NCBI GenBank assembly: GCA_964444885.1
Contig: CAYUIZ010000015.1
Span: forward strand, 1 to 41,039
Reading direction: 5' to 3'
Origin: CAYRGQ01 sp964444885
GTDB taxonomy: Bacteria > Bacteroidota > Bacteroidia > Sphingobacteriales > Sphingobacteriaceae
Length of the DNA stretch: 41,039 nucleotides
Below the pieces are notes generated by a model that was not told the DNA's origin, ran no database searches, and was given only the letters and a program-made list of their open reading frames with translations. Below are positions 32,765-41,015 of this stretch, one piece after another (the first letter of the stretch is position 1; every line of letters starts with the position of its first letter). The translations under genes were made by a program, and so were the position numbers.

Positions 32765-33925
32765 ATGATGAGTGAACACCAAGCACTTCCCGGTTTCAAA
32801 CCTAAAAAGTCAGTCGCGCTGTCCGGCGTTGCTGCGGGCAACACAGCCCTGTGCACCGTAGGCAAAAGTGGGAATGACCTGCACTACCGGGGTTATGATA
32901 TTTTTGATTTGGCAGCGGGCGCATCTTTTGAGGAAGTCGCCTATTTGCTCATACACGGCAAATTGCCCAATCAGCCGGAACTGAATGCCTACCGGAGCAA
33001 GCTGAAAGCGCTGCGTGGGCTTCCGGCCGTCGTCAAAACCGTTTTGGAACAAATCCCGGCAGCGGCTCACCCAATGGATGTCTTGCGCACCTATACGTCA
33101 ACCCTCGGGACCGTGTTGCCCGAAAAGGAAGGCCACCCGCTACCTGGCGCCCGGGATATTGCCGACCATCTCCTGGCGTCTTTCTCGAGTGCGTTGCTGT
33201 ATTGGTATCACTATGCTACCCACGGACGGCGCATCGATGTGGAAACCGATGATGAAAGCGTAGGCGGACACTTTTTGCACTTGCTGCACGGCACCCCGCC
33301 TTCCCAATCTTGGGTGGAGGCCATGCAGGTGTCGCTTAACCTGTACGCCGAGCATGAATTTAACGCGTCAACATTCACCGGCCGGGTGATTGCGGGCACC
33401 GGATCAGATATCTATTCGGCGATCACAGGGAGCATCGGCGCGCTGCGCGGGCCCAAGCACGGTGGCGCCAATGAGGTCGCGTTTGACATTCAAAGCCGTT
33501 ACGCGAATCCGGACGATGCGGAAGCTGATATCCGCGAGCGGCTGAGCCGAAAGGAGGTCATTATCGGGTTCGGACATCCCGTGTATACCCTAGCCGACCC
33601 CAGAAACAAGGTAATCAAGGCCGTAGCTAAGCGGCTGGCTGAAGAAGCGGGTGACATGCGCCTGTTTGATATTGCCGAACGTCTTGAAACGCTGTTGTGG
33701 GATGAGAAACGGATGTTTCCCAATCTGGATTGGTTTTCTGCCGTGTCCTACCACTTGATGGGCATCCCGACCTTGTTTTTCACGCCGCTATTTGTCGTTT
33801 CACGGGTCACGGGATGGAGTGCGCATGTGATCGAACAGCGGGAAGACGGGAAGATAATCCGGCCTAGCGCGAACTATACTGGCCCCGAAAACAAAGCATT
33901 CGTTTCGATTGAACAGCGTCCATAA
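32765..33925 (+). CDS. prpC: 2-methylcitrate synthase
   Basis: Condenses propionyl-CoA with oxaloacetate to 2-methylcitrate. The 386-residue citrate-synthase-fold protein has the family's catalytic residues in GPKHGGANE (His), GFGHPVYT (His) and the later Asp in IEQREDGKIIRP. The short prokaryotic length and the prp context separate it from the TCA citrate synthase. The near-start blocks GVAAGNTALCTVGKSG and LHYRGYDIFDLA are typical of PrpC. Two adjacent ATGs (32765 and 32768) can start it. Confidence 0.93.
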   Translation: MMSEHQALPGFKPKKSVALSGVAAGNTALCTVGKSGNDLHYRGYDIFDLAAGASFEEVAYLLIHGKLPNQPELNAYRSKLKALRGLPAVVKTVLEQIPAAAHPMDVLRTYTSTLGTVLPEKEGHPLPGARDIADHLLASFSSALLYWYHYATHGRRIDVETDDESVGGHFLHLLHGTPPSQSWVEAMQVSLNLYAEHEFNASTFTGRVIAGTGSDIYSAITGSIGALRGPKHGGANEVAFDIQSRYANPDDAEADIRERLSRKEVIIGFGHPVYTLADPRNKVIKAVAKRLAEEAGDMRLFDIAERLETLLWDEKRMFPNLDWFSAVSYHLMGIPTLFFTPLFVVSRVTGWSAHVIEQREDGKIIRPSANYTGPENKAFVSIEQRP

Positions 33926-33970
33926 AAACAGCGGCATTACGTTAACAAAAAATAAAATCAAGTTTATAAC

Positions 33971-35425
33971 ATGTCTTCATATATTTCGAATGAACGTCCG
34001 GATACCGACCAGGTAATCGTGGACATCGTGGATTACGTTTTGGATTATGAAATCAAAAGCAACCTCGCTTTCCAAACCGCACACTACTGTCTGCTGGACA
34101 CGCTAGGCTGCGGTTTTGAGGCCCTGACATATCCAGCGTGTACCAAGCTGCTCGGGCCGGTGGTACCGGGCACGATCGTACCGCATGGGGCCAAAGTGCC
34201 GGGTACGCCTTACCAATTGGATCCCGTGCAGGCGGCCTTCAATATCGGTGCGATGGTCCGCTGGCTCGATTTCAACGACACGTGGCTGGCGGCCGAGTGG
34301 GGGCATCCCTCGGATAACTTGGGCGGAATACTCGCCGTGGCCGACTGGTTGTCGCGTACGGCGGTCGCCAATGGCAAGCAGCCCTTGTCCGTGCGTGACG
34401 TGCTGGACGCCATGATCCGGGCCCACGAAATTCAGGGCGTTATGGCGTTGGAGAACTCGTTTAACCAGGTCGGGCTGGATCACGTATTGCTGGTCAAACT
34501 GGCGTCCACCGCGGTAGTGGGCAAGCTAATCGGGCTGAGCCGTGATGAACTGGTCAATGCCGTTTCGCATGCTTTCCTCGATGGCCATGCGCTGCGTACC
34601 TACCGGCATTCACCCAATACGGGTAGTCGCAAATCGTGGGCGGCAGGCGATGCCACGTCGCGTGCCGTACGGTTGGCGCTGGTGGCCAAAACGGGGGAAA
34701 TGGGCTATCCGTCGGTGCTGACGGCGAAAACATGGGGTTTCTACGATGTGCTTTTTAAAGGGAACTCGTTTAAATTCCAGCGGGGCTACGGCAGCTACGT
34801 CATGGAAAATATCCTGTTCAAGATATCTTTTCCGGCAGAATTCCATTCGCAAACGGCGGTGGAGGCGGCGATGACATTGCACGGTCGGCTGCAGGAGCTG
34901 GGCAAGACTGCCGCGGATATACAGCATGTCCGCATTCGCACCCACGAAGCGGCAATACGCATTATTGACAAGCGTGGGCCGTTGCACAATCCCGCAGACC
35001 GCGACCACTGCCTGCAATACATGCTTGCTGTGCCGCTACTCTTCGGCCGGCTCACCGCTGCCGACTATGAAGACAGCATCGCATCCGACCCACGGATCGA
35101 CGCGCTGCGCGAAAAAATGGAGACGGAAGAGGACCCGCAATTCACGCTCGATTACCACAATCCGGAAAAGCGCTCCATTGCCAATGCCTTGACGGTAACC
35201 CTGACGGACGGAACGGTACTGGAAGAAGTGCAGGTGGAGTATCCCATTGGGCACCAGCGACGCCGCGAAGAAGGCATCCCCGTGCTCATTGAGAAATACA
35301 AGACCAACTTGGCCCGCGTATTTTCAACGAAGAAACAGGCACAATTGTTGGATGTCTCGTTGGATATCGAGCGTTTGGGTGCGCTGCCCGTACACGAATT
35401 CGTCGACATGATGGTGCCGTGTTAA
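33971..35425 (+). CDS. prpD: 2-methylcitrate dehydratase
   Basis: Dehydrates 2-methylcitrate to 2-methyl-cis-aconitate, which an aconitase then rehydrates for PrpB. The 484-residue protein matches PrpD in length and shows MVRWLDFNDTWLAAEWGHPSDNLGG, the family's conserved block, plus AHEIQGVMALENSFNQVG and SRKSWAAGDATSRAV. It belongs to the iron-sulfur-free PrpD type, not the AcnD type. Last gene of prpBCD; no acnD, prpF, prpE or prpR regulator is next to it, so propionyl-CoA formation and regulation must lie elsewhere. A weak AT-rich hairpin (35432-35451) follows. Confidence 0.95.
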   Translation: MSSYISNERPDTDQVIVDIVDYVLDYEIKSNLAFQTAHYCLLDTLGCGFEALTYPACTKLLGPVVPGTIVPHGAKVPGTPYQLDPVQAAFNIGAMVRWLDFNDTWLAAEWGHPSDNLGGILAVADWLSRTAVANGKQPLSVRDVLDAMIRAHEIQGVMALENSFNQVGLDHVLLVKLASTAVVGKLIGLSRDELVNAVSHAFLDGHALRTYRHSPNTGSRKSWAAGDATSRAVRLALVAKTGEMGYPSVLTAKTWGFYDVLFKGNSFKFQRGYGSYVMENILFKISFPAEFHSQTAVEAAMTLHGRLQELGKTAADIQHVRIRTHEAAIRIIDKRGPLHNPADRDHCLQYMLAVPLLFGRLTAADYEDSIASDPRIDALREKMETEEDPQFTLDYHNPEKRSIANALTVTLTDGTVLEEVQVEYPIGHQRRREEGIPVLIEKYKTNLARVFSTKKQAQLLDVSLDIERLGALPVHEFVDMMVPC

Positions 35426-35454
35426 GCAGGCTTTTATCGTAGCGGATAAAATCC

Positions 35455-35462
35455 TACTTTTG
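35455..35462 (+). promoter_or_regulatory. -7 promoter element of the RluA-family gene
   Basis: TACTTTTG, an exact TAnnTTTG. TTTT at 35432-35435 is a 3-of-4 -33 box with a spacer of 19. The leader would be only about 20 bases and carries a strong AAGGAGGG (35479-35486) before the ATG at 35490, which is unusual in this phylum. Confidence 0.55.
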
Positions 35463-35489
35463 GGATGAAAATTTTGGGAAGGAGGGATT

Positions 35490-36182
35490 ATGCCAATAAG
35501 GGATAATGATGTTCTGTACGAGGACAATCATTTGATTGCCATAAATAAGCGGGCGGGAGTGATTGTGCAGGAGGATAAGACGGGTGACCTGGCCTTGGAA
35601 GACATGGTGAAGCAGTACATTGCTGAAAAATACAGCAAGCCAAACGGTGCGTTTTTGGGCGTGCCGCATCGTCTGGACCGCCCGGTGAGCGGCTTGATTC
35701 TTTTTGCGAAAACCAGCAAAGCCCTGGATAGGCTTAATAAGCTCTTCAAGATCAGGGAGATGAAAAAAACCTACTGGGCTGTCGTCCGGCAAAAGCCTGA
35801 ACAGACTGAAGGCAAGTTGGTGCATTGGTTAGTACGCGACCGGGATCGGAATATCACACGCGCCTACGACAACGCGGTAGACGGGGCCAGTCGCGCCGAG
35901 CTGGATTACAAAGTAATCGGTTTTCTGGACGGGTATTATTTGATTGAGGTGTATCCGCTGACGGGCCGCACGCACCAAATCCGGGTGCAACTCGCGTCGA
36001 TGGGTTGCCCGATTGTCGGCGACAACAAATACGGGTATCCGCGTGGCAGTCTGAAGCGAAGCATTTGCTTGCATGCCAAATCCCTTGAGTTTATTCATCC
36101 CGTACAAAAAGAACCGATCAAACTGGCCGCACCCCTGCCCAAGGATGGGTTTTGGGAAAAGTTTGCGCAGTACGGCGAATAG
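35490..36182 (+). CDS. RluA-family RNA pseudouridine synthase
   Basis: A 230-residue enzyme that converts uridine to pseudouridine in rRNA or tRNA. The catalytic motif is HRLDRPVSGLILFAK (Asp63), followed by the family blocks KTYWAVVRQKP and YPLTGRTHQIRVQLAS, then GDNKYG and CLHAKSLEF. There is no S4 domain, so it is the short RluA/TruC-like type. The target site cannot be inferred. The start ATG is well supported by the Shine-Dalgarno AAGGAGGG 3 bases upstream. The pterin dehydratase gene follows 82 bases later. Confidence 0.92.
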   Translation: MPIRDNDVLYEDNHLIAINKRAGVIVQEDKTGDLALEDMVKQYIAEKYSKPNGAFLGVPHRLDRPVSGLILFAKTSKALDRLNKLFKIREMKKTYWAVVRQKPEQTEGKLVHWLVRDRDRNITRAYDNAVDGASRAELDYKVIGFLDGYYLIEVYPLTGRTHQIRVQLASMGCPIVGDNKYGYPRGSLKRSICLHAKSLEFIHPVQKEPIKLAAPLPKDGFWEKFAQYGE

Positions 36183-36264
36183 GGCGTTAGCCCCTTACGA
36201 AGGCTCGCACAGCGTCAGCGCTTATCGCGGACCCGTTCAATAGGAAAAACGACAAAAACAACAG

Positions 36265-36498
36265 ATGATGTGGAAGGAATCAGAAGGAGCACTTTACCGG
36301 CATTTTGAGTTCACCGACTTTTCCCAGGCATTCGCGTTCATGGCGCGGGTGGCTTTGCTGGCCGAATCCCATAACCACCACCCGCGCTGGACGAACGTGT
36401 ACAACCGGGTGGAAATTTGGCTGAGCACGCATGATGCTGGCAATCAGGTGACGGAAAAAGATAGAAAACTGGCGAAGGCCATTGACGAGCTAGTATAA
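36265..36498 (+). CDS. phhB: 4a-hydroxytetrahydrobiopterin dehydratase (PCD/DCoH)
   Basis: A 77-residue single-domain protein that recycles the pterin cofactor of aromatic amino acid hydroxylases by dehydrating 4a-carbinolamine. The active-site histidine cluster is present: ESHNHHPRW (His36, His38, His39) and STHDAGN (His56, Asp57). It is shorter than the roughly 100-residue usual form because the N-terminal strand is minimal. No hydroxylase gene is next to it. The stop codon overlaps the start of the next gene by one base (TAATG), so the two are coupled. Confidence 0.9.
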   Translation: MMWKESEGALYRHFEFTDFSQAFAFMARVALLAESHNHHPRWTNVYNRVEIWLSTHDAGNQVTEKDRKLAKAIDELV

Positions 36499-37565
36499 TG
36501 GAGCAAAAGAACCGACGCACCTTTACGGCATTAGGGGGCTTTAACAAGGTGCTCCTGTTTGTGGTATTGGTGTTCTTGGTGATGCATTACGCCAAAAGTT
36601 TCCTGATTCCCGTTGTCACGAGTGCCTTGCTGGCCATGCTGCTGGTTCCGGTGTGCCGCAAGCTGGAGAGCTGGAAAATCAGCCGGGCACTGGCCGCCGC
36701 TTTATCCGTGCTTGTGACCCTGTCGGTGGTGGTAGGGGTGATCTACGTCCTGACGCACGAATTGGTGCTCATGGGCAAAGACCTGACCACCATTGGCGAC
36801 GGCCTCTCCCGTGCCTTGGAAAAGGTGCAGGTCTACCTGTCGGAGCATTTCCACCTGTCTATCGCCCAGCAGCGCGCCTACCTGCAAGATCAGATCGCAA
36901 CGTGGACTAACGTTGCAGGCAAGCAAATCAGTGGTATTTTCTTCTCGGTGGTTTCGGTTTTGGGTAATTTGCTGATTATCACCGTTTACACGGTGCTGAT
37001 GCTGATCTATCGGAGCCGGAGCAAGCAATTTGTGTTGCAATTGGTGCATCGTTATGCGGGCGACGAAAATCTGGCCAATGCCCAGCATATCGTCGAGAAG
37101 ATCACGATGGTGTCAAGCCGGTATGTAGGTGGGGTTTTTCTGGTTGTCCTGATCCTTTCGGTCACCTACTTCATCGGGCTGACAATCATCGGCATTGAGA
37201 ACGCCCTGTTTTTTGCAATCATCGCCGCGTTAATCAATATTATACCGTATATCGGTTCGGTGGCCGGCGGCGCTATCGTGGTTGCCTACACCTTGATAAC
37301 CCGCGACACGCTCACGGTACCCATCATCACGACGGTGTTTTTTACGGTCGTGCAGCAGTTGGATAGCTACGTGCTGACACCGAAAATCACGGGTGGACAG
37401 GTACATCTCAGCCCGTTATTCACCATTATGGTGCTGTTGTTGGGCGGCATGGTGTGGGGTGCTGCGGGCATGATTCTGTTTATCCCGCTCTTAGGCGTCA
37501 TTAAAGTCGTGTTTGACAACGTAGAATCCCTGAAGCCCTACGGGTACCTCATCGGGGATAAATAA
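36498..37565 (+). CDS. AI-2E family (PerM-like) membrane transporter
   Basis: A 355-residue inner-membrane protein with about eight membrane segments in the PerM/TqsA arrangement: two or three N-terminal helices (about 14-30, 33-50, 62-83), an amphipathic middle region (about 90-145), further helices from 150, and the family motif NIIPYIGSVAGG (about 246-257), then LTPKITGGQVHLSPLFTIMVLLLGG. Family members export or leak autoinducer-2 or act as ion/osmolyte permeases. No AI-2 synthase is in view, so the substrate is unknown. Start overlaps the pterin dehydratase stop. Confidence 0.92.
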   Translation: MEQKNRRTFTALGGFNKVLLFVVLVFLVMHYAKSFLIPVVTSALLAMLLVPVCRKLESWKISRALAAALSVLVTLSVVVGVIYVLTHELVLMGKDLTTIGDGLSRALEKVQVYLSEHFHLSIAQQRAYLQDQIATWTNVAGKQISGIFFSVVSVLGNLLIITVYTVLMLIYRSRSKQFVLQLVHRYAGDENLANAQHIVEKITMVSSRYVGGVFLVVLILSVTYFIGLTIIGIENALFFAIIAALINIIPYIGSVAGGAIVVAYTLITRDTLTVPIITTVFFTVVQQLDSYVLTPKITGGQVHLSPLFTIMVLLLGGMVWGAAGMILFIPLLGVIKVVFDNVESLKPYGYLIGDK

Positions 37566-37586
37566 GGCCGTGCGGAATCGTATAGG

Positions 37587-38219
37587 TTAGTTTTCGCCGG
37601 ACATCAGCAAGGCTAGCATTTCGGCGGTATTACGCACTTCCAGCTTGTGGAGGATGTTTTTGCGGTGCGTCATCACGGTATGGACGGACAGGAACAGCTT
37701 CTCCGCAATTTCGTTGTTGGTGTAACCGCTGCGGATGAGGTCGACGATTTCGATTTCGCGCTTCGAAAGCTTGAACCGATTGGTGTACCGGTCTTTGAAG
37801 AGGCTGGAAGAGTCTTCTACCGTGCAGGTCGTCTTGTCGTAATCGAATACATTCTCGCCCGCAACAATGCGCTTGATGCTGTCGATCAAGTGCTGGGCAT
37901 CGGCGTCTTTATGAAGGTATCCGTGAATATCCAGCTCTTTGCATTTTGAATATATTGCGCTGTCTGCGTACATGCTGAGCACGACGATTTTGGACTGCAC
38001 GTTGTTATTGCGGAGTATACGGATGGTGGCAGCGCCGTCCAGCACGGGCATGTTCAGGTCGACCAGTACAAGGTCAACATCGTTGTGCCGTAGGTATTCG
38101 GCAAGTTCTTTTCCGTTTGAACAGATCTTAGCCACGACCAGCTCGCCATCGGAATGTAGGATGGACGCGATACCCTCGGCAAAAAGCTTATGGTCATCGG
38201 CAATGGCTACACGTATCAT
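37587..38219 (-). CDS. NarL/LuxR-type response regulator
   Basis: A 210-residue DNA-binding response regulator. The receiver domain (1-120) has the acidic pair (Asp8, Asp9), the phosphoacceptor Asp54 in VLVDLNMP and a conserved Ser/Thr-Lys pair late in the domain (HKDAD region). The LuxR helix-turn-helix (about 145-205) reads LSKREIEIVDLIRSGYTNNEIAEKLFLSVHTV (split by the usual turn). The sensor kinase gene ends 6 bases upstream, so they form a two-component pair. The regulated genes cannot be identified. Convergent with the AI-2E gene, with 21 bases between the stops. Confidence 0.93.
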   Translation of the reverse strand: MIRVAIADDHKLFAEGIASILHSDGELVVAKICSNGKELAEYLRHNDVDLVLVDLNMPVLDGAATIRILRNNNVQSKIVVLSMYADSAIYSKCKELDIHGYLHKDADAQHLIDSIKRIVAGENVFDYDKTTCTVEDSSSLFKDRYTNRFKLSKREIEIVDLIRSGYTNNEIAEKLFLSVHTVMTHRKNILHKLEVRNTAEMLALLMSGEN

Positions 38220-38225
38220 TTGGTT

Positions 38226-39002
38226 TTAGGGCTTAATGGGTAACGTTAGTTCGACGGTTGTACCCTGGCCGCTGAGTGACGTGATTCGGACGTTGCCACC
38301 GATAAGTTTCGCACGGTCGCGAATATTGGACAGCCCTGCGCCGTCCGAATGCTTATCTATGTCAAAACCGATCCCATCATCCACTAGGGTTAGGACACAA
38401 CGATCGTTTTCGACAGCTAATGTAATAAATATATTACAAGCTTCGGCGTGTTTGATGATATTATTTATTGACTCCTGAAAAATACGCGCGGCCATGAGGC
38501 GGCTGTGCGCATCGGCAATTTCGCAATGGCACTCGCTTTTGAATACGGCGTTTAATCCGGATATTTTATTGATTTTAGTGACTTCCTGGCCAATAAATTC
38601 TTTGAGGGAATAATTTTCTATGCGCCCGATGTTCAAATTGTGGGACAGGGAGCGGATATCGGTAATGGCTTGCTCGATGAGGAACTTGATGTCGGTCGTC
38701 GGCTTGACCGAAGGTTTTGAAAGGTAAAGCTTGATCAAGGACAGCACTTGTCCGATGTTGTCGTGTAATTCCTGGCCTACATATTTGAGCGTTTCTTCGC
38801 GGATTTCGACTTTGGCTTTCAGTACGCTGCGGGCGTATCGCGAACGGATTTCCTCTTGCTCCCGAATGTTGCGTATTTTCTTTTTCTGATAGACCAGTAC
38901 CATCACGAACATGAAAATACCGACAGCTAGTAGCATAATCGTTCCGAATAATACGGCAAGGATGGGTTCGACGTTGAATTGTTCGGTTTTATTTGGGTTC
39001 AT
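38226..39002 (-). CDS. short sensor histidine kinase (NarL-partner type)
   Basis: A 258-residue kinase with a single N-terminal membrane helix (about 13-38), a coiled linker (about 40-70), a HisKA_3-type dimerisation helix with the phosphoacceptor His80 in GQELHDNIGQ, and a HATPase domain (N box near RIFQESINNIIKHA, G1 DDGIGF, G2 DGAGLSNI). It has essentially no extracytoplasmic sensor domain (about 12 residues), so it must sense through the membrane or through a partner. The polytopic protein encoded 45 bases upstream on the same strand is a candidate. Confidence 0.93.
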   Translation of the reverse strand: MNPNKTEQFNVEPILAVLFGTIMLLAVGIFMFVMVLVYQKKKIRNIREQEEIRSRYARSVLKAKVEIREETLKYVGQELHDNIGQVLSLIKLYLSKPSVKPTTDIKFLIEQAITDIRSLSHNLNIGRIENYSLKEFIGQEVTKINKISGLNAVFKSECHCEIADAHSRLMAARIFQESINNIIKHAEACNIFITLAVENDRCVLTLVDDGIGFDIDKHSDGAGLSNIRDRAKLIGGNVRITSLSGQGTTVELTLPIKP

Positions 39003-39047
39003 GGTGTTTGTAATCAGACATCAACTGAGTGGCAGACCCCCGCACCT

Positions 39048-39707
39048 TTATTTGCCCGATATCCGAGCTGGTCTATGCAACAAAAAACCCACTAAATACA
39101 TTCCGTACAACAGGAATGCAAAGATTCGCATCATCGTAGGTCCAATATGTTGGTTGTTTCCAAGGGATAAGTAATTCCAGAGGCTGATTGTAAGTGTGCT
39201 GCAAAGATAAAAGAAAAACAATGCGGTCACGACCCAAAACGTTGCGTTCCGGGTGGGGTTTCCCATGCTGGTTTCGTCGCTAACCAACAACTGGTGGAAA
39301 TACATCAAGCTGTAGACCACGATGAGAATACCCATGAGCGTGCGGGAGTAGGTCAGGAGGTATGCCCCGTCTTGAAGGAATAGCAGGTTGGCGAGGTAGA
39401 ACAAAATGTTGAGCACGCCGGTGACTAGGATTGCCATCCGCTTGGCTGGCGACAGGACGAGGCTGTGGAATAACATACTGAAGTACACGATATTAAATAT
39501 CATGAATATGTTGAATATAAAGTGGTTAGACTCATGTGAGGTGAGAATGAACGAATATACGGTAGAGAAAAACTGGTACCCGAACTGGAAGAGCAAAAAA
39601 TAGGGAAAAAACCGCATAAGCCGAGGTTGTAGCGACTTTGTACGGTAAAAACCCGCTGCTGCCGCGGCTAATATCAGTATGAAGACAGCTAAGGTTACTT
39701 GGTCCAT
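39048..39707 (-). CDS. polytopic membrane protein, unknown function
   Basis: A 219-residue protein with about seven hydrophobic segments (roughly 4-20, 34-52, 62-80, 88-108, 115-135, 155-178, 190-208) and short charged loops. I do not recognise a family. The layout resembles 7-transmembrane signalling or sensor modules of the phylum. It lies just upstream of a histidine kinase that lacks a sensor domain, on the same strand with a 45-base gap, so a sensory role is plausible but unproven. The start MDQVTLAVF is the only reasonable ATG. Confidence 0.7.
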   Translation of the reverse strand: MDQVTLAVFILILAAAAAGFYRTKSLQPRLMRFFPYFLLFQFGYQFFSTVYSFILTSHESNHFIFNIFMIFNIVYFSMLFHSLVLSPAKRMAILVTGVLNILFYLANLLFLQDGAYLLTYSRTLMGILIVVYSLMYFHQLLVSDETSMGNPTRNATFWVVTALFFFYLCSTLTISLWNYLSLGNNQHIGPTMMRIFAFLLYGMYLVGFLLHRPARISGK

Positions 39708-39727
39708 GCGCGGTAAAGGCTAGCTGA

Positions 39728-39755
39728 GGAGCCCCTCCGCATCAGAGGGGGCTCC
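39728..39755. other. GC-rich hairpin in gap upstream of the membrane protein gene
   Basis: GGAGCCCCTC facing GAGGGGGCTCC with one bulged G. There is no U-run on either strand, so I do not call it a terminator. It lies between the unknown gene at 39798-40334 and the membrane protein gene. Confidence 0.3.
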
Positions 39756-39797
39756 ATCAGGACGCGTTGCAATGCGATGTCGTCTGGTGTCGTCTGG

Positions 39798-40334
39798 CTA
39801 GGTGCTGGTTTCCTCGTCATAAGGCAGCAGCGCACCATCTGGGGGATGGGGTGGCGGACACATTCCGAAATCATCTGCGGGCATATTGCGCCCGCTACCG
39901 GACATCGGCATGAGGATCGGCCCGATTTTTCCCCCCGCTTGGCTTGCGCTTCGTGCGGCCTTCCCCGGAATCTCCAGGCAGTCGACGCTGTTCTCCATGG
40001 TTGGGTTGGTAGGGTCTTCCGACTTGGTGGCCACCATTACTAAGGTGTGACGTTTTTTATAGGCTGCGTTTTTTAGTTTGTGACCTGGATAGTCGTCGGC
40101 AATAGCGAAATAGAAGCGTAGGCCATCCGCGTCGTTTAGTTTCAGCATGTCGAGGATCGCTTCCTTGCTTACCCACACCATCCGCGAATCCTCGCTTTCC
40201 TTGCCCAGCTCCTTGGTCAGCTGCTTCGAGGCGGGCTGGCGGCGCTGTTTATCGTAGGCGTTGATCATCTGGTTGGCTAACTCCACGGGAATCAACTTCA
40301 ATTTGCTGTCGCTGGGTCTTGACTTATCTTTCAT
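39798..40334 (-). CDS. hypothetical protein with Pro-rich C-terminus
   Basis: A 178-residue soluble protein that I do not recognise. The first 110 residues look folded (LKLIPVELANQMINAYDKQR, then WVSKEAILDMLKLNDADGLRFYFAIADDY, then HTLVMVATKSED). The remaining 70 are rich in Gly, Pro, Ser and Met and end in CPPPHPPDGALLPYDEE, likely disordered. There is no signal peptide or membrane helix. It is preceded by inverted repeats that could be operators. Its downstream neighbours on the strand are the polytopic protein and the two-component pair. Confidence 0.65.
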   Translation of the reverse strand: MKDKSRPSDSKLKLIPVELANQMINAYDKQRRQPASKQLTKELGKESEDSRMVWVSKEAILDMLKLNDADGLRFYFAIADDYPGHKLKNAAYKKRHTLVMVATKSEDPTNPTMENSVDCLEIPGKAARSASQAGGKIGPILMPMSGSGRNMPADDFGMCPPPHPPDGALLPYDEETST

Positions 40335-40350
40335 GTATTTAGTAATTGGC

Positions 40351-40439
40351 GTGTGTTAAAACACACAGGTTTAACTCGCAACGTAAATATCCAAACATGT
40401 TTGGCGTAAACCAATACACCAAAATAGGTATATTGGTGT
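40351..40439. promoter_or_regulatory. cluster of inverted repeats, possible operators
   Basis: Three inverted repeats lie upstream of the hypothetical gene: GTGTGTT-AA-AACACAC (40351-40366, two-base centre), the perfect 14-base palindrome CCAAACATGTTTGG (40391-40404), and ACACCAA ... TTGGTGT (40416-40422, 40433-40439). They fill the otherwise empty gap before rnhA. The spacing and symmetry suggest dimeric regulator sites, but no regulator is known. Confidence 0.45.
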
Positions 40440-40532
40440 GAATATGCCTAATAGCTGTACCTCGGCCTAGTATGGGGCAAGGTGACCCGGGATTTGGCAG
40501 CCGAACACCTTAGTTTTCCATTCGGACAGTGT

Positions 40533-41000
40533 TTAAAACAATTTAGCTTCCGTCGTTTCGAATACGCTGTCGATCTTCCAGTTTTTGCTGTCCTTTGATG
40601 CAGCCACGGCCAACTCGTCGCAACGTTCGTTTTCCGGGTGTCCCGCGTGGCCGCGTACCCAGACAAAACGTACGCGGTGCAATTTGTAGACCTGTAGGAA
40701 GCGCAGCCACAGATCGGGATTTTTCTTGCCTGCAAACCCCTTTTTTAACCACCCGAAGACCCACTTTTTCTCGATGGCGTCAATTACGTATTTTGAATCG
40801 GAGTAGACCGTGACGTCTTGGTTAAGCTTTTTGAGGCTTTCCAGTGCCACGATGACGGCCAGCAGCTCCATCCGGTTGTTGGTTGTTTTGCGGTAGCCCG
40901 CTGATAATTCCTTATAATGTGGTCCTGAGCGCAGGATAACGCCGTACCCACCGGGTCCGGGGTTGCCGCTTGATGCGCCGTCCGTGAAAATTTCAATCAT
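40533..41000 (-). CDS. rnhA: ribonuclease HI
   Basis: Cuts the RNA strand of RNA-DNA hybrids (R-loops, Okazaki primers) with Mg2+. The 155-residue protein has the metal-binding carboxylates of the family: Asp7 in FTDGASSGNPGPGG, Glu45 in NNRMELLAV, Asp68 in YSDSKYV and Asp128 in NERCDELA, with the mobile catalytic loop in VRGHAGHPEN. Length and motifs closely resemble E. coli RNase HI. The basic handle region (KKWVFGWLKKGF) is also present. The start ATG at 41000 lies 7 bases past an exact -7 box. Confidence 0.96.
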   Translation of the reverse strand: MIEIFTDGASSGNPGPGGYGVILRSGPHYKELSAGYRKTTNNRMELLAVIVALESLKKLNQDVTVYSDSKYVIDAIEKKWVFGWLKKGFAGKKNPDLWLRFLQVYKLHRVRFVWVRGHAGHPENERCDELAVAASKDSKNWKIDSVFETTEAKLF

Positions 41001-41007
41001 ATTGTCG

Positions 41008-41015
41008 CAAAGTTA
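41008..41015 (-). promoter_or_regulatory. -7 promoter element of rnhA
   Basis: Minus-strand TAACTTTG, an exact TAnnTTTG, ending 7 bases before the rnhA ATG. The expected -33 position lies at the edge of the window and cannot be judged. A start of transcription near the ATG would make the mRNA nearly leaderless. Confidence 0.5.

Noticed and set aside
35465..35506. Short upstream frame (13 codons from an ATG at 35465) overlapping the RluA-family start
   Set aside because: It lies only 2 bases after the -7 box, so it would be at or before the transcription start and probably not translated.
39728..39755. Hairpin as terminator of the hypothetical gene
   Set aside because: It has a bulged G and no U-run on either strand, so it is listed only as a structure.
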